DNA of 64,000 bases, taken from assembly GCA_023402075.1 (NCBI GenBank), contig JAEXCS010000013.1, positions 1 to 64,000 on the forward strand. The letters run 5' to 3'. Shown in pieces: positions 53,874 to 63,789 of this stretch (positions within the stretch are counted from its first letter, which is position 1; the number at the start of each line of letters is the position of its first letter). The notes beneath the pieces were generated by a model that ran no database searches, was not told where the DNA came from, and was given only the letters and a program-made list of their open reading frames with translations. The DNA comes from Bacillota bacterium (GTDB lineage: Bacteria > Bacillota > Clostridia > Oscillospirales > Oscillospiraceae). Both the position numbers and the translations under genes were made by a program.

Positions 53874-54629
53874 ATGAGAAACAGCAAGGTTGGAAAATTT
53901 ACAGTCGCCGGCTTTGTCATCCTGATTTTGCTGGTGGTGGCAATTCTTTTGAGCAACGGCCTGCGCCGTTCCTCCCGCATTGTGCTGCCTGATACCGTGC
54001 TGCCTGCGGGGAATTCCTCGGCGTCGGGAGAGGGAGAGGACGGCGGCGTTGCCCTGATTGCCGTGACGCCGGGAACGGTGCAGTCCGCCATTGAGTCGTT
54101 AGAGCGCCCTATCCAGTATCGTCGAAGTATTGCCGAGGAGCGGTTTTGGACCGGCGGCAGCGGCACAACGCAGGTGCTTGTCTCGGTCAGCGGCGACTGG
54201 ACCAGAACGGACTATGCGCCCAAAGGCCAGCAAATCCGGCATTCTATTACCGACGGAATCACCACGTATATCTGGTATGGGAGCCAGACGGCGGTTTACC
54301 AGTGTCCCGTGGGGAATATTTCCGCTGATCAGGAGCAGGGCATCCCCACCTATGAAGACGTGCTTGCCCTGCCGGTAAATCAGATTGAACAGGCGGACTA
54401 CCGCTCTCTTTCCGGAGTAAACTGCATCTATGTGGAAACGGGAGAGGACGAAAACGGCTTTGTCCTGCGATACTGGGTCAGTGTGGACACGGGGCTTTTG
54501 GCGGCGGCAGAGTGGCTGAAATACGGAGAGACAATCTACCGTATGGGCTCTCTTACGCTGGATTCGGCAGGACCCGCTACCCAGGATTTTACCCTTCCGG
54601 ACGGAACGGTATTGGCGGCAATAGAATAG
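53874..54629 (+). CDS. Membrane-anchored extracellular protein of unknown function
   Basis: 251 residues from MRNSKVGKFTVAGFVI, behind AGAGGGGGCC. One N-terminal helix (~9-28), no lipobox. The rest is beta-rich and exported by prediction, with VLVSVSGDWTRTDY and GITTYIWYGSQTAVYQ, reminiscent of LolA-like lipid-binding folds; this is inference. It follows wecB by 25 nt, so a role near the wall is plausible. Confidence 0.7.
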   Translation: MRNSKVGKFTVAGFVILILLVVAILLSNGLRRSSRIVLPDTVLPAGNSSASGEGEDGGVALIAVTPGTVQSAIESLERPIQYRRSIAEERFWTGGSGTTQVLVSVSGDWTRTDYAPKGQQIRHSITDGITTYIWYGSQTAVYQCPVGNISADQEQGIPTYEDVLALPVNQIEQADYRSLSGVNCIYVETGEDENGFVLRYWVSVDTGLLAAAEWLKYGETIYRMGSLTLDSAGPATQDFTLPDGTVLAAIE

Positions 54630-54630
54630 G

Positions 54631-54667
54631 AAAAAGCGGCTTTCCCACTGCGGGAAAGCCGCTTTTT
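54631..54667. terminator. Bidirectional terminator
   Basis: AAAAAGCGGCTTTCCC (54631-54646), loop ACTGC, and its complement to 54667. Perfect 16 bp stem with A/T ends; serves both convergent genes. Confidence 0.95.
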
Positions 54668-55088
54668 AAAGGATCAGCAAAAGACCCAGAGCGATTAAAA
54701 GCTCCTCGTCCGCTTCTTCTCTAAACAAAAAGAAAATCATAAGAAGGAGAATCAGATCACCGGAGTCCACGTTGTCCAAATGTAGTTTATCCAGCAGCCG
54801 CCGCAGCGTAGCCGAGAAGCCTTCGCCGTGAAGCGGTGGGGGCGGCGGGCCAAAAAACGGGTCCTTGGGCGGCGGAAACGGGCCGGGACCCCCACCTCCG
54901 CCGGGAGGAGGTGGAGGTGGCGGTCCGCCGGGATTAGGCCGAAAATTGCCGTCGGGCGGAGAGGGGCCGCCGGGGCCCGAACCAAAGCCATCGCCGGACG
55001 GAGGTGGTCCCCCGGGGCCGGGGCGGGCTTCTTCTTCGGGAATGCGGGAATAGGAGCCGTCGTCGTTGCGGATATAGCGGTTATACAT
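54666..55088 (-). CDS. Proline/glycine-rich protein of unknown function
   Basis: 140 residues. N-terminal YNRYIRNDDGSYSRIPEEE, then ~65 residues of PGGPPP, GGGGGPGPFPPP type low complexity, then a C-terminal 50-residue helical part (FSATLRRLLDKLHLDNVDSGDLILLLMIFFLF) that is hydrophobic and acidic. No family is recognised. The length and repeat-like proline tract fit a surface, spore or scaffolding protein; that is a guess. Third gene of a minus-strand trio. Confidence 0.75.
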   Translation of the reverse strand: MYNRYIRNDDGSYSRIPEEEARPGPGGPPPSGDGFGSGPGGPSPPDGNFRPNPGGPPPPPPPGGGGGPGPFPPPKDPFFGPPPPPLHGEGFSATLRRLLDKLHLDNVDSGDLILLLMIFFLFREEADEELLIALGLLLIL

Positions 55089-55101
55089 CCCTCATCCTCC
55101 C

Positions 55102-55536
55102 TCACGTCTCCCAGTTGGCGATGAATTTTTTTCCGATATGAACAATGCGCGCCAGCTGAAGCGCCCGTTCAATTTTTGTCTGCCGTTCGGCCTTTAAGTA
55201 AGGGCTCAGAGCATACAGCAGCGCGCGACTGTTGTTGTTTTGGTGACTGCCCAGCTCTCCGATCAGGGGCATCAGTCGGGCAATGGTACCCGGATCGATG
55301 CTGCCCAGCAACGAGCTGAGGGGATTTTCACCGGGGGGGGGCGGCGGCGGGGGATAATTCCCCGGGGCAGGATAATTCCCCGGTGGTGGGGGCTGATAGC
55401 CGCCCTGCGGCTGCCCCGGCTGCGGGGCCGGCGCAGAGCTGTTTCCTCCGCCAATAGACTGCGCAAGCTGCATAATCTGCGCCATACTGTTGGGGTCTGA
55501 CAGAATCGCGTTCAGTTTATCCTCAAATTCCGCCAT
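55102..55536 (-). CDS. Proline-rich small protein of unknown function
   Basis: 144 residues. N-terminal FEDKLNAILSDPNSMAQIMQ, then a PPPPGNYPAPGNYPPPPPPP linker (~45-75), then a C-terminal ~75-residue helical domain (LLYALSPYLKAERQTKIERA). The N-terminal motif L-x-x-I-L-S-D-P-x-x-M-x-x-I-M resembles motifs in the upstream 85-aa protein. No signal peptide. Spaced 13 nt from the next gene and 21 nt from the previous one, so one operon. Confidence 0.75.
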   Translation of the reverse strand: MAEFEDKLNAILSDPNSMAQIMQLAQSIGGGNSSAPAPQPGQPQGGYQPPPPGNYPAPGNYPPPPPPPGENPLSSLLGSIDPGTIARLMPLIGELGSHQNNNSRALLYALSPYLKAERQTKIERALQLARIVHIGKKFIANWET

Positions 55537-55557
55537 GCTATCCGCCCCCTTTTGGAT

Positions 55558-55815
55558 TTATTTTTTAATTGCCTGATTGATGCGATCCACCAGCGCCGCA
55601 CCTTCCGAGCTTTGCATTAGCTGGTTAATCATCTGTGAAAGCTGCCCGGAGTCTCCCCGCATGGCGTTCATTGTCGCCTGCTGAAGGGATGCGCCGCCGT
55701 TTGCCTTAGACATCATTTCTACCAGCTTGCGTCCGTCCTGCGAGGTAAGCAGGCGCTGAACGGTGGCAGGGTCCTGATTGAGCTGCTGAATGGTTTGTCT
55801 GGTCTTATCGTCCAT
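55558..55815 (-). CDS. Small internally repeated helical protein
   Basis: 85 residues from MDDKTRQTIQQL, with AGGAGG 6 nt upstream; a longer frame to 55842 is not used. Two similar helical units are visible: RLLTSQDGRKLVEMM and QLMQSSEGAALVDRI. The pattern (L/I)-x-x-S-x-(D/E)-G-x-x-L-V also recurs loosely in the following gene. Soluble, no cysteine. Unknown function. Confidence 0.75.
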   Translation of the reverse strand: MDDKTRQTIQQLNQDPATVQRLLTSQDGRKLVEMMSKANGGASLQQATMNAMRGDSGQLSQMINQLMQSSEGAALVDRINQAIKK

Positions 55816-55874
55816 GATAGCCTCCTGTCGGTGGTTGAACAATCGCTGTCAAGGCAGTATATGAACCAACTGGA

Positions 55875-55956
55875 AAAAAAGTGCGCCTTATTGGAAAATT
55901 CCCGCCCGGATAAGGCGTTTCTCTTGGAGAAAGCCTTGATCCAAGCGGGAATTTTC
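55875..55956 (-). terminator. Structured terminator of the DUF1643 gene with alternative pairings
   Basis: On the minus strand, GAAAATTCCCGC (55956-55945) can pair with GCGGGAATTTTC (55905-55894), while CGCCTTAT (55917-55910) can pair with ATAAGGCG (55891-55884), which is followed by CAC and seven T. The two pairings interleave, as in a pseudoknot or a terminator/antiterminator switch. A third hairpin, TTTCTC/GAGAAA at 55918-55932, lies between. Confidence 0.6.
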
Positions 55957-55977
55957 ATTTGGGACGATAAAAGAAAT

Positions 55978-56589
55978 TTACCGGTTTCCCAGATACGCGT
56001 CAATCTCAAAGTCCAATAGGGCCGTGTCCTGACGGAGATACAGCGGGTGGTGGGGATGGCCGGATTTCAAAAGCGGCCCTGCGGAAAGCCATCTGGCTCC
56101 GGCAGGGCGGCTCTCTTCGGCAAAGTCCCGCAGGCAGTCCATCAGATAGGGCCGCTTTTCAATGATATTGCCCCACGCGGCCCACAAGGCGGGGCGGGGA
56201 GACAGAGACAGGAGATAGGCAAAGGCCCTGCGGTTTTCACCGTGGAGATAGGCGTTGCAGGCGCGCTCCATGTCGTTGGGGCGGGTGGCCCGCTGGGCGT
56301 AAACGTTGAACATAAGAAAGCTGTCATACCCGTTGTTCAGGGCGATGCGCCGGGCGGAGCTGACGGTGGGGTCCAGTTTGTCGGGAACGGCGGTAGAGGG
56401 GTTGATGCCTAAGCAGATCAGGGGGTTTTTACCCCGGGTACCCAAGATGTAGCGGTATTCCGTATAAGCGTTGGGAACGTACAGCCATTTTTCAGCGTCA
56501 TATTCCGGATTGGGACGCAGCGCGGCCTCCAGTGCCGCGTCAAAGGGCAGGACCTCAATTTCTCCGGTGGTGGAACTGGGAATATGCAT
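55978..56589 (-). CDS. DUF1643 domain protein
   Basis: 203 residues from MHIPSSTTGEIEV, behind AAGGAG; a frame to 56670 is longer without a ribosome-binding site. Conserved DUF1643 phrases: YRYILGTRGKNPLICLGINPSTA, DPTVSSARRIALNNGYDSF, FNVYAQRATRP and GHPHHPLYLR. The family is of unknown biochemistry. Single gene, divergent from addB. Confidence 0.88.
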   Translation of the reverse strand: MHIPSSTTGEIEVLPFDAALEAALRPNPEYDAEKWLYVPNAYTEYRYILGTRGKNPLICLGINPSTAVPDKLDPTVSSARRIALNNGYDSFLMFNVYAQRATRPNDMERACNAYLHGENRRAFAYLLSLSPRPALWAAWGNIIEKRPYLMDCLRDFAEESRPAGARWLSAGPLLKSGHPHHPLYLRQDTALLDFEIDAYLGNR

Positions 56590-56813
56590 GAGCACGGCTC
56601 CTTTTCGACAGTTTTCTTCAGTGTAGCAGGCTTGGGGCAAAAAAGCAAATCCGCTGTTCATATGGGCCAAAATGTGGTATCATGACGAGAGAAGAGAAAC
56701 AAATGATTTTGGCCGCAAGAGCGCTGTGTGCCTGCGGTATTTTAGCCTGCAAACAAGCGCTGTGGGCGCTTTTACGGGAGATGCGGCCTGAGGCGGCGGA
56801 AGGGAAGAAAGTC

Positions 56814-59800
56814 ATGCTGAAAATTCTTATGGGACGGGCACGGAGCGGAAAATCCCGGCGGATATTGGGGGAAATTGCTGAAAAGGGCGATTCCTCCCGC
56901 CAGATTTTGCTGGTGCCGGAGCATGCTTCCCATCAGGCGGAGGTGGATTTGTGCCGCGTCTGCGGTGATACCGCCAGCCGCCATGCGGAGGTTTTAAGCT
57001 TTCGCCGCCTTGCTACCCGGGTGCTGGCGATTACCGGCGGCGCTGCGGACGTGAGCATTGACGCGGGCGGAAAGCTGTTGCTGCTGCAACGATCTCTGAC
57101 GGAGCTGGCCCCGGTGCTGAAGGTTTACCGCCGTCCCAGCCAGCGGGCCGGATTTCTGGAGCAGCTCTTAGGGCTGCTGGATGAGCTGACCAGCTACGCC
57201 GTTTCGCCCATGACGCTGGCGGCACAGGCGGAGGACATTCCCAGCGCCATGGGAGACAAGCTTCGGGATCTTGCCTTGATTTACGCAGATTACGAAGCGC
57301 ACCTTCACCGCCCGGAAAAGGACGGCAGGGATCGTATCGTAAAACTGCGGGATCACTTGGAGGAATCCCGATACGCCGACGGAGCGGACGTGTATCTGGA
57401 TGGATTCTCTTATTTTAACGGACTGGAAGTAGAGATTCTGTCCGTGCTTTTGCGCCGCGCCGCCAGTGTGACAGTGACGCTTTTAGGAGACGAGCAGGGG
57501 GCTGGCGAGATTTTCGAGGTATCCGTGCGTACCCGGGACAGGCTGCACCGGTTGGCGGAGGCCGCAGGCGTGCCCTCTGAAATTCAGTATGTTGCGTCCC
57601 GCGATGAGTCGCCGATGGGTCTTGTAGAGCGGGCATTCTTTGACGGAGACGAGGCTTGGGAGGGAGAAGCTTCCGCCGTATGTCTCCGGGAAGCGGACTC
57701 TGCCTTCACGGAGGTGGAGCAGACCGCTGCCGACATTCTGCGGCTGGTGAAAACGGGAAAATGCCGATTTCGGGACATCACCGTGGCGGCGCGGAACATG
57801 AAGGATTACGCGTCCGTCATTGAAAATGTCTTCGAGCGGTACGGTGTGCCGGTCTATCTCAGCCGGCGAAGCGACATTCTGGAAAAGCCGGTGCTGTCTC
57901 TGCTGGCCGGTGCGCTGGACGCCATCACCGGCGGGTGTGAATACGAGGATATGTTTCACTACCTGAAAACCGGGTTGGCGGGACTTTCACCCGAGGAGTG
58001 CGACCGGCTGGAAAACTACGCGCTCACATGGGAAATCCACGGCTCTCTCTGGCTGCGGGAAGCAGACTGGTCTGCCAATCCCGGCGGCTACGGCGCTCCA
58101 TGGACCGATGCGCGGCACGCCGAGCTTGCAGAGCTGAACGAGTTGCGCCGTCTGGTGCGTGGTCCTTTGAAGCTGCTGTCAAATGGGATGAAAGCCGCAC
58201 AGACGGCAAGGGAGCAGGTGGATGCACTTTACGGATTTATGGAGTCGCTGCACCTTCAATCCGCGTTGGAAGAGCAACTTCAGGCGCTTGGAAAGCAGGG
58301 AGAATTACAGACGGCGGAGGAGACGGGCCAGCTCTGGGGGATTCTCTGCGGGGTGCTGGACCAATTCGTAGAGATTCTCGGGGACGAGGCCATGGACGCC
58401 GAGACGTTTACCCGCCTGTTTCGTCTGCTTTTGACCCAGTACAGTGTGGGAACCATTCCCCCTGCGCTGGATCAGGTGTCCGCCAGCGAGATTACCCGGA
58501 ACGACCGCCATACGGCGAAGTACCTCTTTTTGCTGGGAGCAAACGACCATGTTCTGCCCGCCGTGGCCCAGCGGGGCGGCGTGCTGAACGATGAGGACCG
58601 GGAGGAGCTTGCCGTCCGGGGGATTCGTCTGGCCCCTACCGGGATGGAGCAGTTCAACGTGGAGCTGCAAAATCTCTATGCGGCCCTTGCCCAGCCCACG
58701 GACGGGCTGACTGTCAGCTATCCGATTTCCGACGTCAACGGGGCGCAGCTTCGGCCTTCCTTTGTGGTGGAGCGGCTGGGAAAGCTGTTTCCGGAAAATC
58801 GGGTGGAGCGGGAAAGCGGAAAAAGGGAATACCGTCTGGCGGCGATTGCCCCTGCGCTGGAAGCCGCTGGGGGAAATCCGGGAGGGCCGGTGTGGCGCTG
58901 GTTTGCGGAACGGCCGGAGTGGGCAGTGCAGCTGAGCGCCATGGAGCGGGCCGCCGCCATGGGGCGGGGGCGGCTGAGCCTGCCCGCTGTCCGGGCGCTG
59001 TACGGCGAGCAATTCAGCATGTCTGCGTCCCGACTGGAGCGGCTGCGCCAGTGTCATTTTGCCTATTTCATGCAGTACGGTTTAAAGGCCCGCCAACGGA
59101 AAACCGCCTCTTTTGATGCGCCCCAAATCGGCACATTTTTGCATTTTATTTTAGAAAACGTCACGGAAGAAGTGGCGAAACAAGGCGGATTTGCAACTGT
59201 TTCCCGGGAAATGTTATTTAAGCTTACAGACCGATTTATGGATGAATACGTACAGAGGGAGCTGCCCAATCTCCAAGATCGGACGGCCCGGTTTCGTTAT
59301 CTCTTTTCCAGACTTCGAACAACGGCCTATGCCGTGGTGGAGGAGACTGCCCGGGAGTTGGCGCAGTCGGACTTCGTACCGGTGGAATTTGAGCTGTCCT
59401 TTGGAGACAAGGGGACGCTGCCTGCTGTCACCGTATCGGAACCGGACGGGGAGCTGCGGGTAAACGGGAAGGTGGACCGGATTGACGGTTGGCTGAAGGA
59501 CGGCAAGCTCTACCTCAGGGTAGTGGATTATAAAACAGGAAAAAAGACTTTTGATCTGGCGGAGGTCCGCATGGGACTGGACATCCAGATGCTGCTGTAT
59601 CTGTTCACGCTGAAAAATCAGGGCAGTGCTTATTTCGGGCAGGAGGTAGTGCCTGCCGGGGTGCTGTATCTTCCGGCCCGGGATGAGATTCTGGCGCAGG
59701 AGCGGAACGTAACCCCGGAGAGATTGGCGCAGGAGCGGGCGAAGGCATTGCGCCGAAGCGGTCTTTTGCTGAATGAGCCGGAGGTTTTGCAGGCCATGGA

Positions 59801-60134
59801 GCATGACGCGCTGACCGAGCCGAAGTATTTGCCGTTACGGGTGGACCGGGAGGGAAATCTCTCAGGCGGAATCGCCTCCGCCGCCCAGCTTGGGCGGCTT
59901 GGCAGCTATGTGGAGCGGCTGCTTCACGACATTGCCGCCGAGGTGCGGGATGGTGTGATTGATGCGGACCCCTGCTGTCACGATGAGAATGACAGCGTAT
60001 GCCGTTTCTGCGACTGGGCGGGGGCCTGCCACTTTGAGGACGGCCGGGGCGGCGACCGCCTGCGCTATATCCGAAAGGTAACGGCGGCGGAATTCTGGCA
60101 GGAGCTGGACGGAGAGGAGAACGGACATGGCTAA
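56814..60134 (+). CDS. addB: Helicase-exonuclease AddAB, subunit AddB
   Basis: 1106 residues from MLKILMGRARSGKSR; the frame opens at 56682 but the family begins here. Walker A-like GRARSGKS at 7-14. The C-terminal RecB-type nuclease domain has LRVVDYKTGKKTFDL and QMLLYLFTLK. The Fe-S staple cysteines are present: one in RLRQCHFAYF and three in CRFCDWAGAC near the C-terminus. Works with AddA in double-strand-break repair and Chi recognition. Overlaps addA by 8 bp. Confidence 0.96.
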   Translation: MLKILMGRARSGKSRRILGEIAEKGDSSRQILLVPEHASHQAEVDLCRVCGDTASRHAEVLSFRRLATRVLAITGGAADVSIDAGGKLLLLQRSLTELAPVLKVYRRPSQRAGFLEQLLGLLDELTSYAVSPMTLAAQAEDIPSAMGDKLRDLALIYADYEAHLHRPEKDGRDRIVKLRDHLEESRYADGADVYLDGFSYFNGLEVEILSVLLRRAASVTVTLLGDEQGAGEIFEVSVRTRDRLHRLAEAAGVPSEIQYVASRDESPMGLVERAFFDGDEAWEGEASAVCLREADSAFTEVEQTAADILRLVKTGKCRFRDITVAARNMKDYASVIENVFERYGVPVYLSRRSDILEKPVLSLLAGALDAITGGCEYEDMFHYLKTGLAGLSPEECDRLENYALTWEIHGSLWLREADWSANPGGYGAPWTDARHAELAELNELRRLVRGPLKLLSNGMKAAQTAREQVDALYGFMESLHLQSALEEQLQALGKQGELQTAEETGQLWGILCGVLDQFVEILGDEAMDAETFTRLFRLLLTQYSVGTIPPALDQVSASEITRNDRHTAKYLFLLGANDHVLPAVAQRGGVLNDEDREELAVRGIRLAPTGMEQFNVELQNLYAALAQPTDGLTVSYPISDVNGAQLRPSFVVERLGKLFPENRVERESGKREYRLAAIAPALEAAGGNPGGPVWRWFAERPEWAVQLSAMERAAAMGRGRLSLPAVRALYGEQFSMSASRLERLRQCHFAYFMQYGLKARQRKTASFDAPQIGTFLHFILENVTEEVAKQGGFATVSREMLFKLTDRFMDEYVQRELPNLQDRTARFRYLFSRLRTTAYAVVEETARELAQSDFVPVEFELSFGDKGTLPAVTVSEPDGELRVNGKVDRIDGWLKDGKLYLRVVDYKTGKKTFDLAEVRMGLDIQMLLYLFTLKNQGSAYFGQEVVPAGVLYLPARDEILAQERNVTPERLAQERAKALRRSGLLLNEPEVLQAMEHDALTEPKYLPLRVDREGNLSGGIASAAQLGRLGSYVERLLHDIAAEVRDGVIDADPCCHDENDSVCRFCDWAGACHFEDGRGGDRLRYIRKVTAAEFWQELDGEENGHG

Positions 60135-63100
60135 AATTAAACTGACTCCCGCCCAGCGCGCGGCGGCGGAAAACCGGGGCGGAAGCCTGCTGGTGTCGGC
60201 CGCGGCCGGGTCCGGCAAGACAAAGGTGCTGGTGGAGCGCCTGTTTCTCTACATTCTGGAAGACGGCTGCAACATTGACGACTTCCTCATCATCACCTAT
60301 ACCAAGGCGGCGGCGGCGGAGCTGCGGGGAAAAATTGCGTCGGAGCTTGGAAAGCTTTTGGGGGAGTATCCCGGTAATGCCCATCTTCGCCGCCAGCTTA
60401 TGCGGGTATATCAGGCGGACGTAAAAACAGTGGACGCGTTTTGTACAGCGCTGCTGCGGGAAAACGCCCACCTGCTGGCAAAGGAGGGAGAGCGGCACTG
60501 CCTGACCCCGGACTTCCGGGTGCTGGATGAGGGCGAGGCGGAGCTGCTGCGCCGCCGGGTACTGGACCGCACGCTGGAGGAATTTTATAAAAATCTGGAT
60601 GATGCTTCCGGTGGTGCGCTGCTGGCGGATACGCTGGGCGCGGGCAGGGATGACGGAGCGCTGGCGGAGTTGGTGCTGGAGCTTCACGGAAAGCTTCAGA
60701 GCCACGCCTATCCGGAGCGGTGGCTGGAGGAAAACCGGGAATCGTGGCTGAATCTCTCCGGAACCTTTGATGAAACGCCCTACGCCAAGGAACTGTTGGA
60801 AGGAACCGTCCGCAGGGCGGCGTCTTGGGCGGACATTTTCCGATCTGCCGCGCAAAGCGTGGAAAGTGATACGGCTTTACACTCCGGATACGGTGAAAAG
60901 TTTTTGGCTGCCGCTGCCTCTCTGGATGCGCTGGTGGAAGCGGCGAAGAAAAGCTGGGACGCCGCGGGGCTGATGGCGGAGGCGGTGGACTTTCCCCGTC
61001 TGACCACACCCAAGGGACGCAAGGACGACCCGGAGGTTTTACGGCTGAAATCCCTATGGGACGGATGCAAGGCCGACGTAAAAAAGCTGCGGGCGGAGCT
61101 GAACGTCACCGGGCAGGAGGCCATGGAGGATTTGTCCGCCGTAGCTCCCGCCATGGCGGCGCTGCTGGAACTGGCGGGGGCATTTTCCCGGCGCTACCGG
61201 CAGGAAAAGCTGCGGCTGAATCAGGCGGATTTTTCCGATCAGGAGCATCTGGCGCTGGAGCTTTTGACGGGGGAGGACGGAACGCCCACGGAGTTGGGAG
61301 AGCAGATTTCTGCCCGCTATATGGAGATTTTGGTGGACGAGTATCAGGACACCAACGAGGTTCAAAACCACATTTTTCAGGCAGTGTCTCATGGAGGGCA
61401 GAACCTTTTCACCGTGGGAGACGTGAAGCAGTCCATCTACCGCTTCCGGCTGGCGGACCCGACCATTTTCCTGCGGAAATACGCCGCCTTTAAACACCAT
61501 ACTGACGCGCAGGAGGGAGAGGAACGAAAAATTCTTCTGTCACAGAACTTCCGTTCCCGCCGGGAAATTCTGGACGCGGCCAACTTTGTTTTTGAAAATA
61601 TCATGTCCCCGGAGCTGGGAGAGATGGAATACGGTGCGGACGAAAAGCTGTATTTCGGCGCGGAGTATTACCCGGAGCGGGGCGACTGCGCCCCGGAGTA
61701 TCACCTGATCTGCGCCCGCCAGCGGTCGGCAGAACTGGAACGGCCTGTGAAAAAGGGCATGGCGGAGGCCCGCCTTGCGGCAAAGCGGATTCGGGAATTA
61801 TTGGACGAAGAGTACCTCGTCACCGGCGAGGACGGTATTTTGCGGCCCTGCCGGGCGGAGGATATCGTGATTCTGATGCGCTCCCCGGGAAGCCGGGGAC
61901 TGGCATTTTCGGCCGCACTGGCGGAACGGGGCGTGCCCTGTTCCTTTCAGGAGCAGAGCGACTATTTCTCCTCCATGGAAGTGGCCACCGCGCTGAGCCT
62001 TCTTCAAGTCATCGACAATCCACGGCAGGATGTGCCGCTGATTGCCGTGCTCCGTTCGCCCCTGTTCGGGTTTACGCCGGACAGGCTGGCCCGTGTGCGG
62101 GCAGGCACGGCGGACGGGGATTATTACGATGCGGTGTGCCGGGACGGGGGAGAAGACTGCCGTGCCTTTCTTGAGACGCTGGACCGTCTGCGTCTGTTGG
62201 CCCGGGACATGAGCGTGGAGCGCCTTCTGTGGAGGATTTACAACGAGTTGAACGCGCTGGGGGTGTTCGGCGCCATGGACCGGGGCGAGGAGCGAAAGGA
62301 AAACCTGATTGCGCTGACGGAGCATGCGGAGAATTTTGAGGCCAACGGCTGCCGGGGTCTGTTTCTGTTTTTGGAGCAGCTTCAAAAGCTCATCGACAGT
62401 GACCGTGCCCCCGCCACTCGCGGAAAATCTGACGCAGGGGGCGTGCGGCTGATGAGCGTCCACAAATCCAAGGGTCTGGAATTTCCCATCGTACTGTTAT
62501 GCGATTTGGACCGGGCTTTCTCCCGGATGGATTTTGATACCCCCGTGCTGGTGCATCCCGCGTTGGGTCTTGGCCCACGGCGGGTGGATTTGGAACGTCG
62601 CATTCATTATCCCACCATGGCCCGTCGGGCTTTGGAAGGGAAGCTGCGGCGGGAAAACCAGTCTGAGGAGCAGCGCATTTTGTATGTGGCCATGACCCGC
62701 CCCAAGGAAAAGCTGATTTTGCTTCACAGTCTTTATCACGCACAGAGTAAGCTGAAGCAATTGGTAAGCCTTGCCGCCTGTCCTGTTCCGCCGGAGACGG
62801 CAGCTACCTGCCGGAGCTATGGAGAGTGGCTGCTGCTGCCTCTGCTGTGCCGCCCGGAGGCAAAGCCTCTGCGGGACCTTGCAGGCGTAGAACCGGAAAA
62901 TTTTTACGGTGGAGACGAGAATAACTGGCAAGTATTTATCCATGACAGTGAAGATTTTCAAGAGGTTTCAGCGTTTCAGGAGCAGATTAAACAGGATGAA
63001 GGGCAGGCTGGGACGGATTTAAGTCTTTTAGAGATGATTTATCCCTATGAGTTTGCCACACGCTTCCCCGCCAAGCGGACGGCGACCCAGCTTAAAGGCC

Positions 63101-63690
63101 GTGAGAAGGACGAGGAAGCATCGGAAAATGCGCCCCGCCCAACTGTGCTGCGACCGTTGGATCAGCCTCGGTTCCGGCAAACCGGCGGGGGACTTACCCC
63201 TACGGAACGGGGTACGGCGGCCCATCTGGCTCTTCAGTATCTGGACTTTTCTAACCCGGACGCAGCAGGGCAGGTGGCGGCTCTGCGGGAAAAGCGCCTT
63301 TTGACAAGGGAGCAGGCGGACAGCGTGGACATTGCGCAGCTAAAAGCATTGCTTTCCTCTCCGCTGGGGGAAGAAATCCGCAGCGGGAAAAACGTCCTGC
63401 GGGAGTATCCATTTACCGTTTTGATTCCGGCCACGGAGCTGGATGGGGACGCGGGGGAAGATCAGGTGCTTCTTCAGGGCGTGGTGGACTGCTGTTTTGA
63501 GACGGAAGAGGGACTAACCGTGGTGGACTTTAAAACCGACCGTGTGTTTGGAGGGGAGGTTGCCCGCCGCGCGGAGCACTATCGGCCGCAGCTGGCGGCT
63601 TACGGCGCGGCGCTGGAGCGGGTTTTGGAGAAAAAAGTGGTTCGAAAGGCGCTGTACTTTCTGGTATCCGGAGAAACGGTGAGCCTGTGA
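60127..63690 (+). CDS. addA: Helicase-exonuclease AddAB, subunit AddA
   Basis: 1187 residues. UvrD-like helicase with Walker A AAAGSGKT at 25-32, IITYTKAAAAELR, LVDEYQDTNEVQ (Walker B), GDVKQSIYRFR, SVHKSKGLEFP and VAMTRPKEKLIL. The C-terminal nuclease domain has TVVDFKTDRV and LAAYGAAL. Together with AddB it resects DNA ends. The start overlaps the end of addB, behind GGAGAGGAG. Confidence 0.97.
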   Translation: MAKIKLTPAQRAAAENRGGSLLVSAAAGSGKTKVLVERLFLYILEDGCNIDDFLIITYTKAAAAELRGKIASELGKLLGEYPGNAHLRRQLMRVYQADVKTVDAFCTALLRENAHLLAKEGERHCLTPDFRVLDEGEAELLRRRVLDRTLEEFYKNLDDASGGALLADTLGAGRDDGALAELVLELHGKLQSHAYPERWLEENRESWLNLSGTFDETPYAKELLEGTVRRAASWADIFRSAAQSVESDTALHSGYGEKFLAAAASLDALVEAAKKSWDAAGLMAEAVDFPRLTTPKGRKDDPEVLRLKSLWDGCKADVKKLRAELNVTGQEAMEDLSAVAPAMAALLELAGAFSRRYRQEKLRLNQADFSDQEHLALELLTGEDGTPTELGEQISARYMEILVDEYQDTNEVQNHIFQAVSHGGQNLFTVGDVKQSIYRFRLADPTIFLRKYAAFKHHTDAQEGEERKILLSQNFRSRREILDAANFVFENIMSPELGEMEYGADEKLYFGAEYYPERGDCAPEYHLICARQRSAELERPVKKGMAEARLAAKRIRELLDEEYLVTGEDGILRPCRAEDIVILMRSPGSRGLAFSAALAERGVPCSFQEQSDYFSSMEVATALSLLQVIDNPRQDVPLIAVLRSPLFGFTPDRLARVRAGTADGDYYDAVCRDGGEDCRAFLETLDRLRLLARDMSVERLLWRIYNELNALGVFGAMDRGEERKENLIALTEHAENFEANGCRGLFLFLEQLQKLIDSDRAPATRGKSDAGGVRLMSVHKSKGLEFPIVLLCDLDRAFSRMDFDTPVLVHPALGLGPRRVDLERRIHYPTMARRALEGKLRRENQSEEQRILYVAMTRPKEKLILLHSLYHAQSKLKQLVSLAACPVPPETAATCRSYGEWLLLPLLCRPEAKPLRDLAGVEPENFYGGDENNWQVFIHDSEDFQEVSAFQEQIKQDEGQAGTDLSLLEMIYPYEFATRFPAKRTATQLKGREKDEEASENAPRPTVLRPLDQPRFRQTGGGLTPTERGTAAHLALQYLDFSNPDAAGQVAALREKRLLTREQADSVDIAQLKALLSSPLGEEIRSGKNVLREYPFTVLIPATELDGDAGEDQVLLQGVVDCCFETEEGLTVVDFKTDRVFGGEVARRAEHYRPQLAAYGAALERVLEKKVVRKALYFLVSGETVSL

Positions 63691-63789
63691 TGCAATCCGG
63701 CAAAAACCACTGGAAAATTTGGCTGGATTGTGCTATACTGCCAATTTAACAATTGATACTTGTCGGAAACGAATATTTGAGGTGGATTC

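Noticed and set aside
59605..60855. 416-codon minus-strand frame across addB-addA
   Set aside because: Antisense to both nuclease genes; composition typical of a shadow frame.
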